A DNA stretch of 64,000 nucleotides, taken from Aspidapion aeneum. Its lineage: Eukaryota; Arthropoda; Insecta; Coleoptera; Brentidae. Numbering within the stretch: the stretch's first letter is position 1; each line of letters starts with the position of its first letter. This document shows positions 24,130 to 33,861 of the stretch, one piece after another. The stretch covers positions 30,417,351-30,481,350 of the forward strand of contig OY755047.1 of assembly GCA_963576565.1 (NCBI GenBank). The letters run 5' to 3'. The notes under the pieces were generated by a model, which did no database searches, was not told the origin of the DNA, and saw only the letters and a list, made by a program, of their open reading frames with translations. Both the position numbers and the translations under genes were made by a program.

Positions 24130-24905
24130 ATGGGTAAGAGTAGGCGAAGGCCAAGATCAAGTAAATCTAGGTCGAGATCCAGGTCTCGATCCAGGCTCTC
24201 AAGACTTAGTCACTTTTCTCAGTCTCAAAAACGAGAAATGGACGCGGAAACGCTTACCTCAAAAAGAAAATTCGATCTTTAGAGGATGCTTCAAGCATGT
24301 ATAGCCCCCCTCGGAGATCTCGATCCAGGAGGAAAAAATTGCATAGGCGTCATTCCTCGCCTTCATTAAGTATGAAGGAAGACAGTACATCTGGTGGGAA
24401 GCTAAGGGCTCCACCATTTGTCAAAAAAGCTGAACCAGGACCCTCACAAAAGCTACGGGCAGGGGATCCTGGTGATCAAGCAAGGCTACGGGCCCACGAT
24501 CCTAAGGCTTACATTGATAGCAAAAGTGAACTTGAGTCTGGTACTTACACACCCCGGAAAGAGGGCACTCCAGAGAGTGGCTCTACACAGAACTCTAATA
24601 TTATAGTGCTGTCTGACACATTGACCATGAAGAGGAGCTAGATGAGGCAACTTTATTATGCCTAGGTGAAAAGGTATTTAAAGTCCACTCGGTTTTGCAA
24701 AAGCAATGGAAACCCATAATAGAGAGTGGCCTTGGTAAGGAAGAAAGATTGCCCCTTCTTGATAAACACCAAATTCCAGACAATCTTCCCCAACTTAACC
24801 CTCCTAAATTAAAACCAGAAATTAATTCTGCATTTCCGGAATGCATTAAAAATGACCAGTACCAGATCAACCGACAATCCCAGTTGGCAAAAGGAATCTC
24901 TGCTT
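24130..24905 (+). pseudogene. DIRS gag-like region (SR-rich), broken
   Basis: The ATG at 24130 opens a short frame dense in Arg-Ser dipeptides. The reading moves to another frame near 24255 and continues from 24297 with more SR repeats (PPRRSRSRRKK) and a Pro/Lys-rich part. It shifts again near 24625 into a stretch leading up to the RT region. SR-rich first ORFs are common in animal DIRS elements and presumably encode a nucleic-acid-binding structural protein. The SR repeats alone could suggest a host splicing factor, but continuity with RT argues against that. Confidence 0.6.
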
Positions 24906-24909
24906 TAGC

Positions 24910-27208
24910 TTGCAGTTTAAATATTGGCCAGGTGACCTGTCAAAATCAGAAACCAAATCTAAGGTCACTCAGTCCCTTAATGAAGCAGGGAAAATTTTCT
25001 GTGACCTGCATTACAGGTTATCACTATCCAGAAGGACTTTGATTGCGGGATCTTCAAAGGCCAGTAAAATAATAAAAGAACTAGCTTTTCAAAGCCCATG
25101 TATTCCAGTAACAGAATTGTTATTTGGAGCAAATCTGGGAGAGCTTATTAAAACTGCCAGGGCGATTGAGAGAGTCAGCAATGAGCTTAAGCCAATGAAC
25201 TCTAATTCAAACCCTAGTACCTCTGGGATTACTAAAAAAGCAATACATAAACCTAAAAAACTTAACAGCTACAATCCCAACCAAACTTTAAACTACAGGA
25301 GCCGGCAGAGGTATCAGAGGGGGCCTCTGCAGGAAGGGCGTGCCCCTCCCAAGAGGTTCTACAGGAGGACTGGAAAAAAGGACCTGGAGGTAGGTATTGT
25401 GGCTGGAAACATAAAAAATTTCCTACCAAACTGGAGGAAACTAACAGATAATAAAATTATTTTAAATTGGGTTTCCGGCTACAAAATTCCTTTTGTAGAA
25501 ATGCCGAAACAAGCATTTGTTACAAGAAATCAGGTTCATACTAACACTCAAGAAATTAAAACGAGTATATCTGGACTTCTTAAGCTCGGGGTATTGGAGA
25601 GATGTACTACCAGTAATGGTCAGTTTATTTCTTCATATTTCCTAGCCACTAAAAGTGACGGAAAATCGAAGAGATTTATTTTAAACCTAAAAGCACTTAA
25701 TGAATTTCTATGTCCTCCCCACTGTAAGTTGGAAGACATTCGTACAGCCTTAAAACTGATTTCAAAGGGCAGTTACATGGCCACAATCGACCTAAAAGAC
25801 GCGTATTACGCAGTGCCTATTCATAAGTCTTATCGCAAATTTTTGCGTTTAATATTTAACGAAAATATTTATCAGTTTTGCTGCTTACCGTTTGGTTTGT
25901 CCTTGGCTCCATACGTTTTTACTAAATTATTTAAGCCAGTTGCAAAATTTCTTCGGCAAAAGGGCATTTTATGCGTTTTTTACCTAGATGACTGGTTATT
26001 GTTTGCTAACTCAGCTTTAGAATGTGAAAATAACGTTAAAATGACAATAGAACTTCTGCAGTCACTAGGCTTTACAATTAATTTTAAGAAAAGTTTTACA
26101 CAGCCAAGCCTGCAATGTCGCTTTTTAGGGTTTATTTTGGACAGCCAGACAGACAAGAAAAGTGAATCGAGTATCAGAGAGTTTGCCGAGTTAGTAGGAC
26201 TTTTGGTGGCAGCCTGTCCCGCTGCAAGATATGGCTGGTTGTATACTAAAAGCCTGGAAAGAGCGAAATATCTGGCTCTTTTAAAAAACAACCAGGATTT
26301 TAATGCAAAAATGTGTTTTTCAAATGAAGTTAAAAAAGATTTACATTGGTGGGAAACAAACATTTTTAACGCTAAAAACGAAATAAGAAGTGATGTCTTT
26401 GAGTTGTGTATCTACACTGATGCTAGCTCAACAGGTTGGGGAGCATCTTGTAAATCTCAAAAAACTCATGGGTGGTGGTCAGAAAGCGAGAGAACCAGCC
26501 ACATTAATTTCTTGGAACTTAAAGCAGCCTTCTATGCTTTAAAATGTTTTGCATTCGATTTGGACTCTAAATCAATTCTTTTAAAGATTGACAACACTAC
26601 TGCCATAAGTTACATAAACCGCATGGGTAGCGTAAAGTTTAAGAAACTGAATTAGCGCGAAAAATATGGCAATGGTGCGAGTCCCGAAATTTGTGGCTTC
26701 AAGCTTCATACATAAGCTCTAAGGAAAATAATGTGGCTGATGCTCAATCCAGGCTTCTTCCTTCAGAAACAGAATGGACCCTGACTAATTCGGATTTTAA
26801 CAGAATTGTGAAAGCATTTGGCAGACCAGACATAGATTTGTTTGCGTCGTACCAGAATAAAAAATGCGATAGATTTGTCTCATGGTTACCTGATCCAGAG
26901 GCCGGTCAATAGAGGCGTTTACTATATCTTGGAAAAACTGGTTTTTCTACGCTTTCCCTCCTTTCAGCATAATTCTAAGGGCCCTGAACAAGATTATAGC
27001 GGATCAGGCAACAGGAATTATGGTGGTACCTGATTGGCCAACACAGCCCTGGTATCCATTGTTTAGATCTTTGGTTGTTGGAGAGATAGTTTTCTTTCAC
27101 TCCACTTCAAATTTATTTTTTCTTAATTCTAGATTACATTCTCATATCCAGCCTCCTCAAATAATTACCCTGGCGGCCGCCAAGTTGTGTGGAAGGCGTT
27201 TCAAATAA
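24910..27208 (+). pseudogene. DIRS reverse transcriptase and RNase H, broken
   Basis: The main open frame (24910-26655) has the RT core: a DLKDAYYAVPI palm segment, an LPFGLSLAPYVFTK segment and the catalytic YLDD at residues 358-361 (25981-25992). An RNase H domain follows, with YTDASSTGWG at residues 502-511 and an NFLELKAA segment. The frame changes near 26640, continues through a connecting region (PDIDLFAS motif near 26830), changes again near 26908, and runs in the third frame to 27208 with VVPDWPTQPW at 27024-27053. That C-terminal motif is typical of DIRS RT-RNase H proteins. The catalytic YLDD is intact, but the product cannot be made. Confidence 0.8.
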
Positions 27209-28122
27209 AGGGGATCCCGGAATGTAGTATCGATACTGCCATAGAGTCAATTGCAGCATCCACTTTGAAACAGTATGAATGCACATTCAAATGCTGGTGG
27301 GCATTCTGCTTAAAATACTCTATCGATCCTTACAAGGCTGGAGCGAAAGAGGTCATCAAATTTCTTCAAGGGTTATATAATTCTAATGGTCCTAAATCTT
27401 ATAGCACCCTAAACACCCATAGATCGGCCCTATCGTTAATTTTGTCCCAAGATATTGGTAGGGATCCCAGAGTCTCTCGAGTGCTTCGGGGCTTCTTTAG
27501 ACTTCGACCTCCTCAAAGAAAGTATAATGTTACATGGGATATGCAGCTGGTACTAAAACTTTTTAGATCAATGCCAAGCAATGGCAACCTTAACCTAGCT
27601 CAACTCACGAAAAAATTAGCGACACTTTTATTGTTAGTTTCAGCTTAGAGACTCCAAACCCTTAACAGAATCAGAGTGGAGAATGTTATAGTTTTATCAG
27701 ACCAAGTACAAATATTTATACCAGATCATTTAAAAACAACATCAAATAAATCTCTGCAACCATGTCTTAAGCTACCCTTCTTCCAAGATCCTAAAATATG
27801 TGTAGCCTCTACGGTAATCGACTATATTGAGAGAACAGCTGATATCCGCTCAACAGGACAGGAGTTCCTCTTTATTACTACCAAAAAACCTTATATGACA
27901 ACGTCATCCCAAACCATAGGAGAGGCTGAAATAGACATAAATATATTTTCGGGATATTCAGCTAAACACGCCTCTACATCCGCGGCAGCCAGATATGGCC
28001 TATCTCTGGATACCATAAGACGAGCCGCAGGTTGGAGTACAAACTCAGAAACATTTGCAAAATACTATAATTGCCCAGTAAATAAAATAGAGGACTACGT
28101 TGGGGCAATTCTCAGTGTTTAG
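27187..28122 (+). pseudogene. DIRS tyrosine recombinase, interrupted
   Basis: This is the integrase of the element, a phage-type tyrosine recombinase. The N-terminal half has the SAM-like DNA-binding helices (ASTLKQYECTFKCWW). A TAG at 27646-27648 falls just before the box I arginine segment (RLQTLNRI), where a glutamine is common. In box II the usual His-x-x-Arg is changed to Tyr and Lys (GYSAKHAS, near 27952-27975). The downstream helix LSLDTIRRAAGWS and the presumed nucleophile tyrosine in KYYN remain. Stop and lost residues mean no activity. The overlap with the upstream frame may be an original ORF overlap or another frameshift. Confidence 0.75.
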
Positions 28123-28268
28123 TGCACATGTTAACTTTGAATATTTTTATATGTATAGTTAAGTATTAGTGCATTTTTGGTTTCTACATTCAGTTTTGTA
28201 GCTTAAAATAAGCATCACATTTTACCAGTGGGTAAACAGTTTGTTTTTTTTAAAAAATAATGTTTCTT
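28123..28268 (+). other. 3' untranslated part of the DIRS copy
   Basis: AT-rich sequence between the recombinase stop and the poly(A) signal. I see no coding capacity. Confidence 0.5.
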
Positions 28269-28299
28269 AATAAAAAAAAAAAAAAAAAAAAAAAAAAAC
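28269..28299 (+). terminator. AATAAA running into a 28-A tract
   Basis: AATAAA at 28269-28274 merges into an uninterrupted run of A ending at 28299. The usual 10-30 bp spacing between signal and tail is missing. Confidence 0.6.
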
Positions 28300-28316
28300 A
28301 TATGTCAACAAAAGTG

Positions 28317-28413
28317 CACCTGTATGTCTTTAAACATCTACAAGTAATATATAATTGTAATTGGAACAATTACACATTCCATAGTGATCTCGAGAATGAG
28401 GCACCGCAATATA
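28317..28413 (+). repeat. Partial element end next to the TTAA MITE
   Basis: The near-exact reverse complement of 18716-18812. It also resembles the right interior of the neighbouring MITE (ACAAGTAATATATAATTG through CACCGCAATATAAT). Confidence 0.8.
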
Positions 28414-28414
28414 A

Positions 28415-28883
28415 TTAACCAATTAAACGAACTTACCTAAGTGAAGTTCAATTGTGATTATATTGCGGTGCCTCATTCGAAGAGATCACTCCCGCCCTAT
28501 ATCGTCGTTGGCCCGCTGAACAAAGCAGTTTTCATCAGACAAGCAGGATCCCAACGACGATAGTCTTTAAGATAATTCCCCACCCAATGTTACAGGCGCC
28601 ACTTTTTTGAATCTTTGAAGTAATGAAGGTTAGGTGCACAGAACCAGTAGAAGACGGAGAAGTAGTTAAGATTTGGTAGTTGTATCGCACCTTTTTTTGT
28701 TTAGTGTATTGTGAAAGCTTCTCTTTATACAGTGTGGGCAAGACGTACACATAGGATGTCTACTACAAGTAATATATAATTGTAATTGGAACAATTACAC
28801 ATTCCATAGTGATCTCTTCGAATGAGGCACCGCAATATAATCACAATTGAACTTCACTTAGGTAAGTTCGTTTAATTGGTTAA
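28415..28883. mobile_element. 461-bp MITE with TTAA target duplication
   Basis: Perfect 76-bp inverted arms (28415-28490 and 28808-28883, including the flanking TTAA) start with CCAATTAAACGAACTTACC inside the TTAA. A TTAA duplication fits piggyBac-type insertion, although the usual CCC start is not exact. The interior encodes no transposase. A related inverted partial copy lies at 18716-18952. Confidence 0.8.
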
Positions 28884-28991
28884 TTTTGTTTACATTACAG
28901 GTGACATTACCCTGGAATAAATTTTTGGTTGGAAAAAAGAAAAACAAAAATTGTGCGCCGTTGCCAAACTGCTCATGAACGCGTCCTAAAT

Positions 28992-29605
28992 CAGGGCAAG
29001 GCCAACACAAAAATAGAGGCCACGACCCTGAAAAAAACAGCTGTTCTCCCGGGGCTGAATTTTACATTGGGTCTTATGGGAGGTCAGACGTTTTTTTAAG
29101 ATATTTTCAAAATGGCACTACAGATTTCCGCAAAATTTCAGTGAAATATTCTCAGACACTATCCCGATATTCCACCAAAGGTTTGTAAGGAAGCAACATG
29201 ATTAAAAGGTTAAAATCTTCAAGATTTAGCATTCCTTATTTTGAATTCAAATTACCCGCCATGTACCACATGCCAACTGTTATATTTGACATGTATTTGA
29301 CTTTGTCATATGTGATTGTCACATTCGCTTCTGCTTTAAACTTAATTTTTGTGTGAGCTAATGAAGCGGCTATGAAAAATTAGGGCTTACTATACATTTA
29401 AAAAAAATGTTCTGCCAGAATAAAGTAAAAACAATCTCAAAAACGGCTTTATTTAAAAAAAATCAAATCTCAATGAACCGTCATTCCAACTTCAATATTT
29501 TAAAGACAATCAGCTGTGTCGTAACGTGACCATAAAAAAAAAATCAGCCCCGGATGTGACGTCAACAAAGTGGAGGATCGTGGCCCGTCCATTTTGATAG
29601 CCCTG
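28992..29605. mobile_element. 614-bp TIR-like element, CAGGGC ends
   Basis: CAGGGC at the left and GCCCTG at the right. Inner motifs also pair in inverted order (GGCCACGACCCT against GGATCGTGGCC; CGGGGCTGAATTTT against AAATCAGCCCCGG). The arms are imperfect. CAGGG starts are frequent in hAT-type elements. No clear target duplication was seen. Confidence 0.5.
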
Positions 29606-30250
29606 GTTAGGTTTGATTTATTCAAGTTCTAGTTCAAATATGCTTTTTTGCTTAGGTTAGGTTTAGTTAAAAAGTGTTTAAGTTTTTATGCAGTTTTGAT
29701 GTTTGAATAATGTTTTTAAAGTAAGTTTTTTAAATAAATCTTATCCACACAGTAAGTCTATTTCTTCCCTAATTTTGACGACTTTTGTGGCGACCTAGCA
29801 ACAGTGCCTTTTTGAAACATATTTCAGGTGCATTTTGGTTGGCAGCCATGCTTTGTTATTGAAAAAAGTGAGCTCATTTTATAGGACTTTTCTTCCATTT
29901 TTTTCAAAAAATACCGCATAATCCGCATTTTTTTTTTTTTTTGTAAATGTTCTTAAAAAGGCCCTTTTTAAGTTTAAAAGAATTTTTTCACAAAATTCGT
30001 GTGTCCGTTAAGTTGACAGGCCCTAAAAGCCCACCATCTGAATAAAAGGAAAATAATACCTAACCCACAAATTTTTTTAAAAATTCCAAATTCGTATTGT
30101 GTTTTGTTTTTTCATTTTTGGCTGGACTTCGCAGGAGAGACGCGATCTTATTGAAGTACGGAAGCATTTTCTTTTTCGTTATAATTAAAACGACGCAACG
30201 TGAATCTCGAAAACAAGAGCCTGCAGTGACAGAAGTTTAAAGACCATCCC
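29606..30250 (+). promoter_or_regulatory. Upstream region and possible 5' UTR exon of the SRR1-like gene
   Basis: No ORF is present. A splice-donor-like CCAG/GTGGGT at about 30248-30256 and an acceptor-like TTTTTAG just before the ATG (about 30351-30357) allow a non-coding first exon ending near 30251. I see no clear TATA box. An inference only. Confidence 0.35.
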
Positions 30251-30359
30251 AGGTGGGTCTACTTATTTTAAGTTCAAAATATTTTTTGTCAGGTACCTAT
30301 TGTTAGCCTTAAAGTATATGAACTCCTGCTTATTTTATCTTTTACTACAATTTTTAGAA

Positions 30360-30481
30360 ATGTCTGAAGAGTTTCAAAAGGTGACCTACAAAAGGAAAGG
30401 CAAGAACAGAGTACAATATATCAAATATGATTCCAGTGAGCAAGTTGAAGACAAAGTCACAGACCAAACTAGCAATATTCG
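30360..30481 (+). CDS. SRRD: SRR1-like (SRRD) protein, coding exon 1
   Basis: The ATG at 30360 opens a 40-codon exon plus two bases of the next codon, ending at a GTAAGC donor (30482). The N-terminus is basic and lysine/arginine-rich (FQKVTYKRKGKN), as in SRR1-like proteins. Splicing to 31479 restores an arginine codon and keeps the frame, giving a predicted protein of 263 residues. SRR1/SRRD proteins are linked to circadian regulation in plants and to haem-related functions in animals; the biochemical role is poorly known. The exon is confirmed only by frame and splice-site logic. Confidence 0.75.
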
Positions 30482-31478
30482 GTAAGCTTTAAGTCCAATC
30501 TCTTGACAACCTCCAACTTTCTACTTACAACTAGTTTTGGGTGTTTAACATGATAAACACCAACAAAACCAGGACTCGGTTCATTTTAGGTGAATTCATC
30601 ACCTCATTTTTACCTGATTACAGTAATAAAATAACACCTGCCAATTAAATTCTATATATAAAATTGCAAGTAGAGAGTGGCAAGTATTTTGTCATTGTAT
30701 TTTTTTGTATCCCATGTTTTTGATGTTTATTATGTTAATGACTTAAACCTAGTTCCGAGGGGTGAACAGCTCTCACAATCGGTGTACACATTTCTCACAA
30801 TCTGTTCACAATCCTTCACAATCTTTACACAATCCCTCCCAATCACCCACAATCTTTCACAATCCTTCACAATCTTACCACAATCCTTCACAATCTTACC
30901 ACAATCCCTCAAAATCTCTCATGATCTTTACACAATCCCTCACAATCTTAGCAAAAGATTGTGGAAAAAATTGTGGATTTTCGCAATCGGCATACACATT
31001 TTGGGGTTCCCTCACAATCTTAGCAAAAGATTGTGGATTTTCACAATCGGCACACACATTTTGGGGTCAGCTGGTCACCCTTCGGTTATTAAGCAGCAGG
31101 TCCAGGAACGGTAAATGAAGAGGGCAGCAAAGGAAACTATAGACATGATGACCTTTTTTTTTCTTTTTTTTTGTTTTGGTCGCAAGAATTTTTGATGGGA
31201 CCGTACCCAACCCGCCCGTTCAGGCGCGCTACGCCGCTGCACAGTCCTCCACCATCTGTCACATTCTCTCACAATCCTCCACAATCCTTCACAATCCTTC
31301 ACAATCCCTCACAATCTTGCCACAATCTTGCCACAATCCCTCACAATCTTAGCAAAAGATTGTGGATTTTCACAATCGGTGTACACATTTTGGGTTAGCT
31401 GTTCACCCCTCGCCTAGTTCAAAAGTTATAAACCTGACTTATCAAATCATAATGAATGAAGGTAAATTTAATTTCTAG
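30482..31478 (+). other. Intron of the SRR1-like gene
   Basis: GTAAGC donor, TTTCTAG acceptor, phase 2. Two-thirds of the intron is a single inserted element (30756-31412); without it the intron would be about 330 bp. Confidence 0.75.
30756..31412. mobile_element. 657-bp element with 8-bp target duplication in the SRRD intron
   Basis: The ends CGAGGGGTGAACAGCT and AGCTGTTCACCCCTCG are perfect inverted copies. CCTAGTTC is duplicated on both sides (30748-30755 and 31413-31420). An 8-bp duplication fits hAT or P-type transposition; the family is not certain. The interior is a minisatellite of CACAATC-containing units with CACAATCTTAGCAAAAGATTGTGGA hairpins, plus a GC-rich core around 31200-31240. 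No transposase is present. Arg/Ser-poor ORFs inside are effects of the repeat. Confidence 0.85.
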
Positions 31479-32148
31479 GAAGATAACTCAAGCCAAAGAA
31501 GATATCCAAAGTTCAAATTTCTACTCCTCTTTTGTTTCATCACTGAAAGAATGTATCCCAGAATCTATCCAAATTGATGAGCTTGTGTGTTTTGGCTTAG
31601 GTTTAGTATCTGAACAAATGTGTTCTCAACAGCAGCTGTCATTAATGCTTTGTCTTAGAAATACATTTGAAATTGGTACCACAATTATGTCTGATCCTCA
31701 ATTTTGTAAAAATGATAAAATCATATTGGAACATTTTAAAATAAAAGTGATAAGTGAAAATTTAGAAGCGAAATATCCTGTAAAAGACAGATTCATATTG
31801 TTTTTCCTACCACACTGTCCAAAAGAGTTGTCAAACAATTTGCTTTGGTCTAATTGGTGCAAACACAGCTTAACCCAGTGTGTTATTATTAGTAATAGTT
31901 TTAGTCAGGTTTTAGATAACTCAAAAGATATTTTAAGTGTTAGGTTTATTAAAAAAGTACTGCCATATTGTGTAGAAGTTAATATAGTAAATAGTTTTAA
32001 GCATTTTGAAGTTTTTTGTGATACTTCAATACACTACTTTCCTTTGGAGAAATTAAATTTGATTCCTGAAAGTTTTTGGGAAAACCATAGGCAACCTGAA
32101 TATTGTGATGATAGTGAGTATATTGCTTTAATAAAATCAAACATCTGA
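31479..32148 (+). CDS. SRRD: SRR1-like (SRRD) protein, coding exon 2
   Basis: The exon encodes residues 41-263 and stops at TGA 32146-32148. It contains the SRR1 domain: a glycine-containing strand (VCFGLGLVSEQM, about residues 77-88) and the diagnostic block PHCPKELSNNLLWSNW at residues 152-167, followed by a VIISNSFS strand. These are the most conserved motifs of the family. The length is somewhat shorter than mammalian SRRD. The frame is fully open with no damage, in contrast to the surrounding elements. It is the only host gene in the window I consider intact. Confidence 0.85.
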
Positions 32149-32289
32149 GCACAAAATTGAGTTTTTTTTTATCCCTTTTTTATTTGAATTTCAAAATCAA
32201 AGCAAAATTTTATAATAATGAATGATCTTATATTCGGTTATTTATTTTTTTTGCTTAAGTTTTTTAAGACCATTCCAATCCAACCTAGC

Positions 32290-32295
32290 AATAAA
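32290..32295 (+). terminator. Candidate polyadenylation signal of the SRR1-like gene
   Basis: AATAAA about 140 bp after the stop codon, just before the nested transposon block. No transcript evidence is available. Confidence 0.4.
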
Positions 32296-32873
32296 AATTA
32301 AACATTTTAGCTTACCTTTACCTTAAACACTTTGGTACACTTTGTCCACTTAAGATGTAGGGTCGACCGGAGTACATGTAAACAATTTTGACCATTTTGA
32401 GAAATTTCAGATTTGAAATCAAGCAATAGACACTCCCGTTTATAAAAAAAATTATACAAACATTTTGTGGTAATATTTGGACATTATCCTTTATTCTAAG
32501 AACAAAATTAACAAAAAAACAAAAGAGCTTTTAAGAAAAAAAAATTGTTTAAAAACCTATCATATGTTTACATTTATCCCAACAAACCAGGGTAAATATA
32601 ATATTAATTTTAGCTCATCTTTGTCGCACAGATATCTTGCTAGGGCCAGTTCTACAATGTTGGATTCTACATCTGCATTAAACTCCATTTTGCAACCGGG
32701 ACCAGTGGAATCTAAGCAATTTCTTCAACCATTGAGCCGATGGAATATTACAGATATTGGAATATTGTAGAAACTTTGAGCTTCACATTATGTTTTATTC
32801 CTGTTTTGCACATCAGCTATAGCGTTCAGCAAATCCTCCTCCTACTGTATGATGGCCAATTTGTCTTGCGCCA

Positions 32874-33152
32874 AGGGCGGATCCAGAGGTGCTTCTCGGG
32901 GGGGGGGGGGCACTTTAGGTGACATTCTCTGTTGGTAAAAAACGGTATATATTTTTTTAAGCAGCATTTTATTGAATTAGTCAGTGGTTGTAATTTCGAT
33001 GATAATAACAATAGACACTTTCATGCGCCGCAAGCAAAAATTTTGAATTTTTATTAGCAAAAACATTATTTTTACTCATTTTTTGTTTATTCAAAAAATT
33101 CTTGGGGGGGGCAAGTACCCCTAGTGCCGTCCCCCCCCCTGGATCCGCCACT
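32874..33152. mobile_element. TIR element, GGGCGGATCCAG ends
   Basis: GGGCGGATCCAG..GGGGGGG at the left and CCCCCCCCTGGATCCGCC at the right are inverted ends, with a G run at about 32900-32911. It is the best-preserved of the three relatives in this window. Confidence 0.7.
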
Positions 33153-33671
33153 CTCTTGCACACATATTATTGAGGCATCTGGAATTAAATTATTAATTAT
33201 TTTAGCTATGTTTACAATTACCCCAGGTGTGTTTACATTTACCTCCAAAATATGTTTACATTTATCCCTAGGCAAATATTGCTAGGGGTAGATGTAAACA
33301 GGATAATAATAATTTATTTTGTTGATATTATGCAATTAAACAACAAAACATATGATCAAATCCAAGATGTCTTCCATAGGACAAACAAACCGATTTCCCA
33401 TAAGCCGTAATGTTAAAAAAACGTAAATTTCACAAAAACGACAAAAGCTTCAGTCTCAAAAATTAATCAGTTTTAAGAACGGATCCTTTGTGCATATGGG
33501 AAAAATGCGTTTTTCTTAAAAATATTAAACTAAAGCGAAAAAATCTGAAATAAATGGGACCATGTTTTCTTAAAAAAGTAGGTTATGTTTTTGTTTTTTT
33601 TTTTTAATTTTTCTAGTTTTTTTACTTATTTTGAATTATTACATGGGCCAAAAACATTCATTTCTTTGACA

Positions 33672-33861
33672 TGGGCGCACCAAGGTGGCGGGCGGCGGGG
33701 GGTTTGGGGCCCGGACCCCCCAAACCACATATTTTTTTAGATATTTTCCATATATTTCATGAATAAACAGAAAAATAGCATAAAGTACAACATCATGGGA
33801 CCTCTGGAGGCCCCCCAAAGGTTTCGGGTCCCCCCAAGACATATTTCTGGGTGCACCAAAG
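33672..33861. repeat. Short insert with TGGGCGCACCAAG ends
   Basis: TGGGCGCACCAAG opens it and CTGGGTGCACCAAAG closes it. Inner GGGGCCCGGACCCCCC-type runs make it G/C-rich. Copy A has the same insert with about 90 bp deleted at its right end. The ends read as the same motif in the same direction, so this is not a standard TIR structure. Confidence 0.45.

Larger units (their letters stand above)
24062..28299 (+). mobile_element. Degenerate DIRS-type retroelement with poly(A) tail
   Basis: In order the stretch encodes an SR-rich gag-like region, a reverse transcriptase with RNase H, and a tyrosine recombinase. That gene set, with no DDE integrase and no LTRs, defines DIRS-type elements. At least five frame changes (near 24255, 24625, 24905, 26640 and 26908) and one internal stop show that it is dead. 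I could not find the inverted terminal repeats expected of a complete element. The 3' end is AATAAA running into 28 A, unusual for a recombinase-integrated element. The 5' limit is set by the end of the duplicated sequence. Confidence 0.8.

Noticed and set aside
24130..24640. SR-rich frames resembling a host splicing factor
   Set aside because: They lead directly, through frame changes, into the RT of the DIRS element; SR-rich first ORFs are usual in that group.
18716..28883. Inverted repeats as terminal repeats of one 10-kb DIRS element
   Set aside because: They belong to a TTAA-flanked MITE family, and the stretch between contains a duplicated genome segment and another TIR element.
30775..31350. 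Regularly spaced repeats looking like a CRISPR array
   Set aside because: Units are short, variable and hairpin-bearing within an insertion flanked by an 8-bp duplication in a eukaryotic intron.
30677..31398. Several 60-145-codon frames on both strands inside the SRRD intron
   Set aside because: They are translations of the CACAATC minisatellite and lie inside a TIR element.
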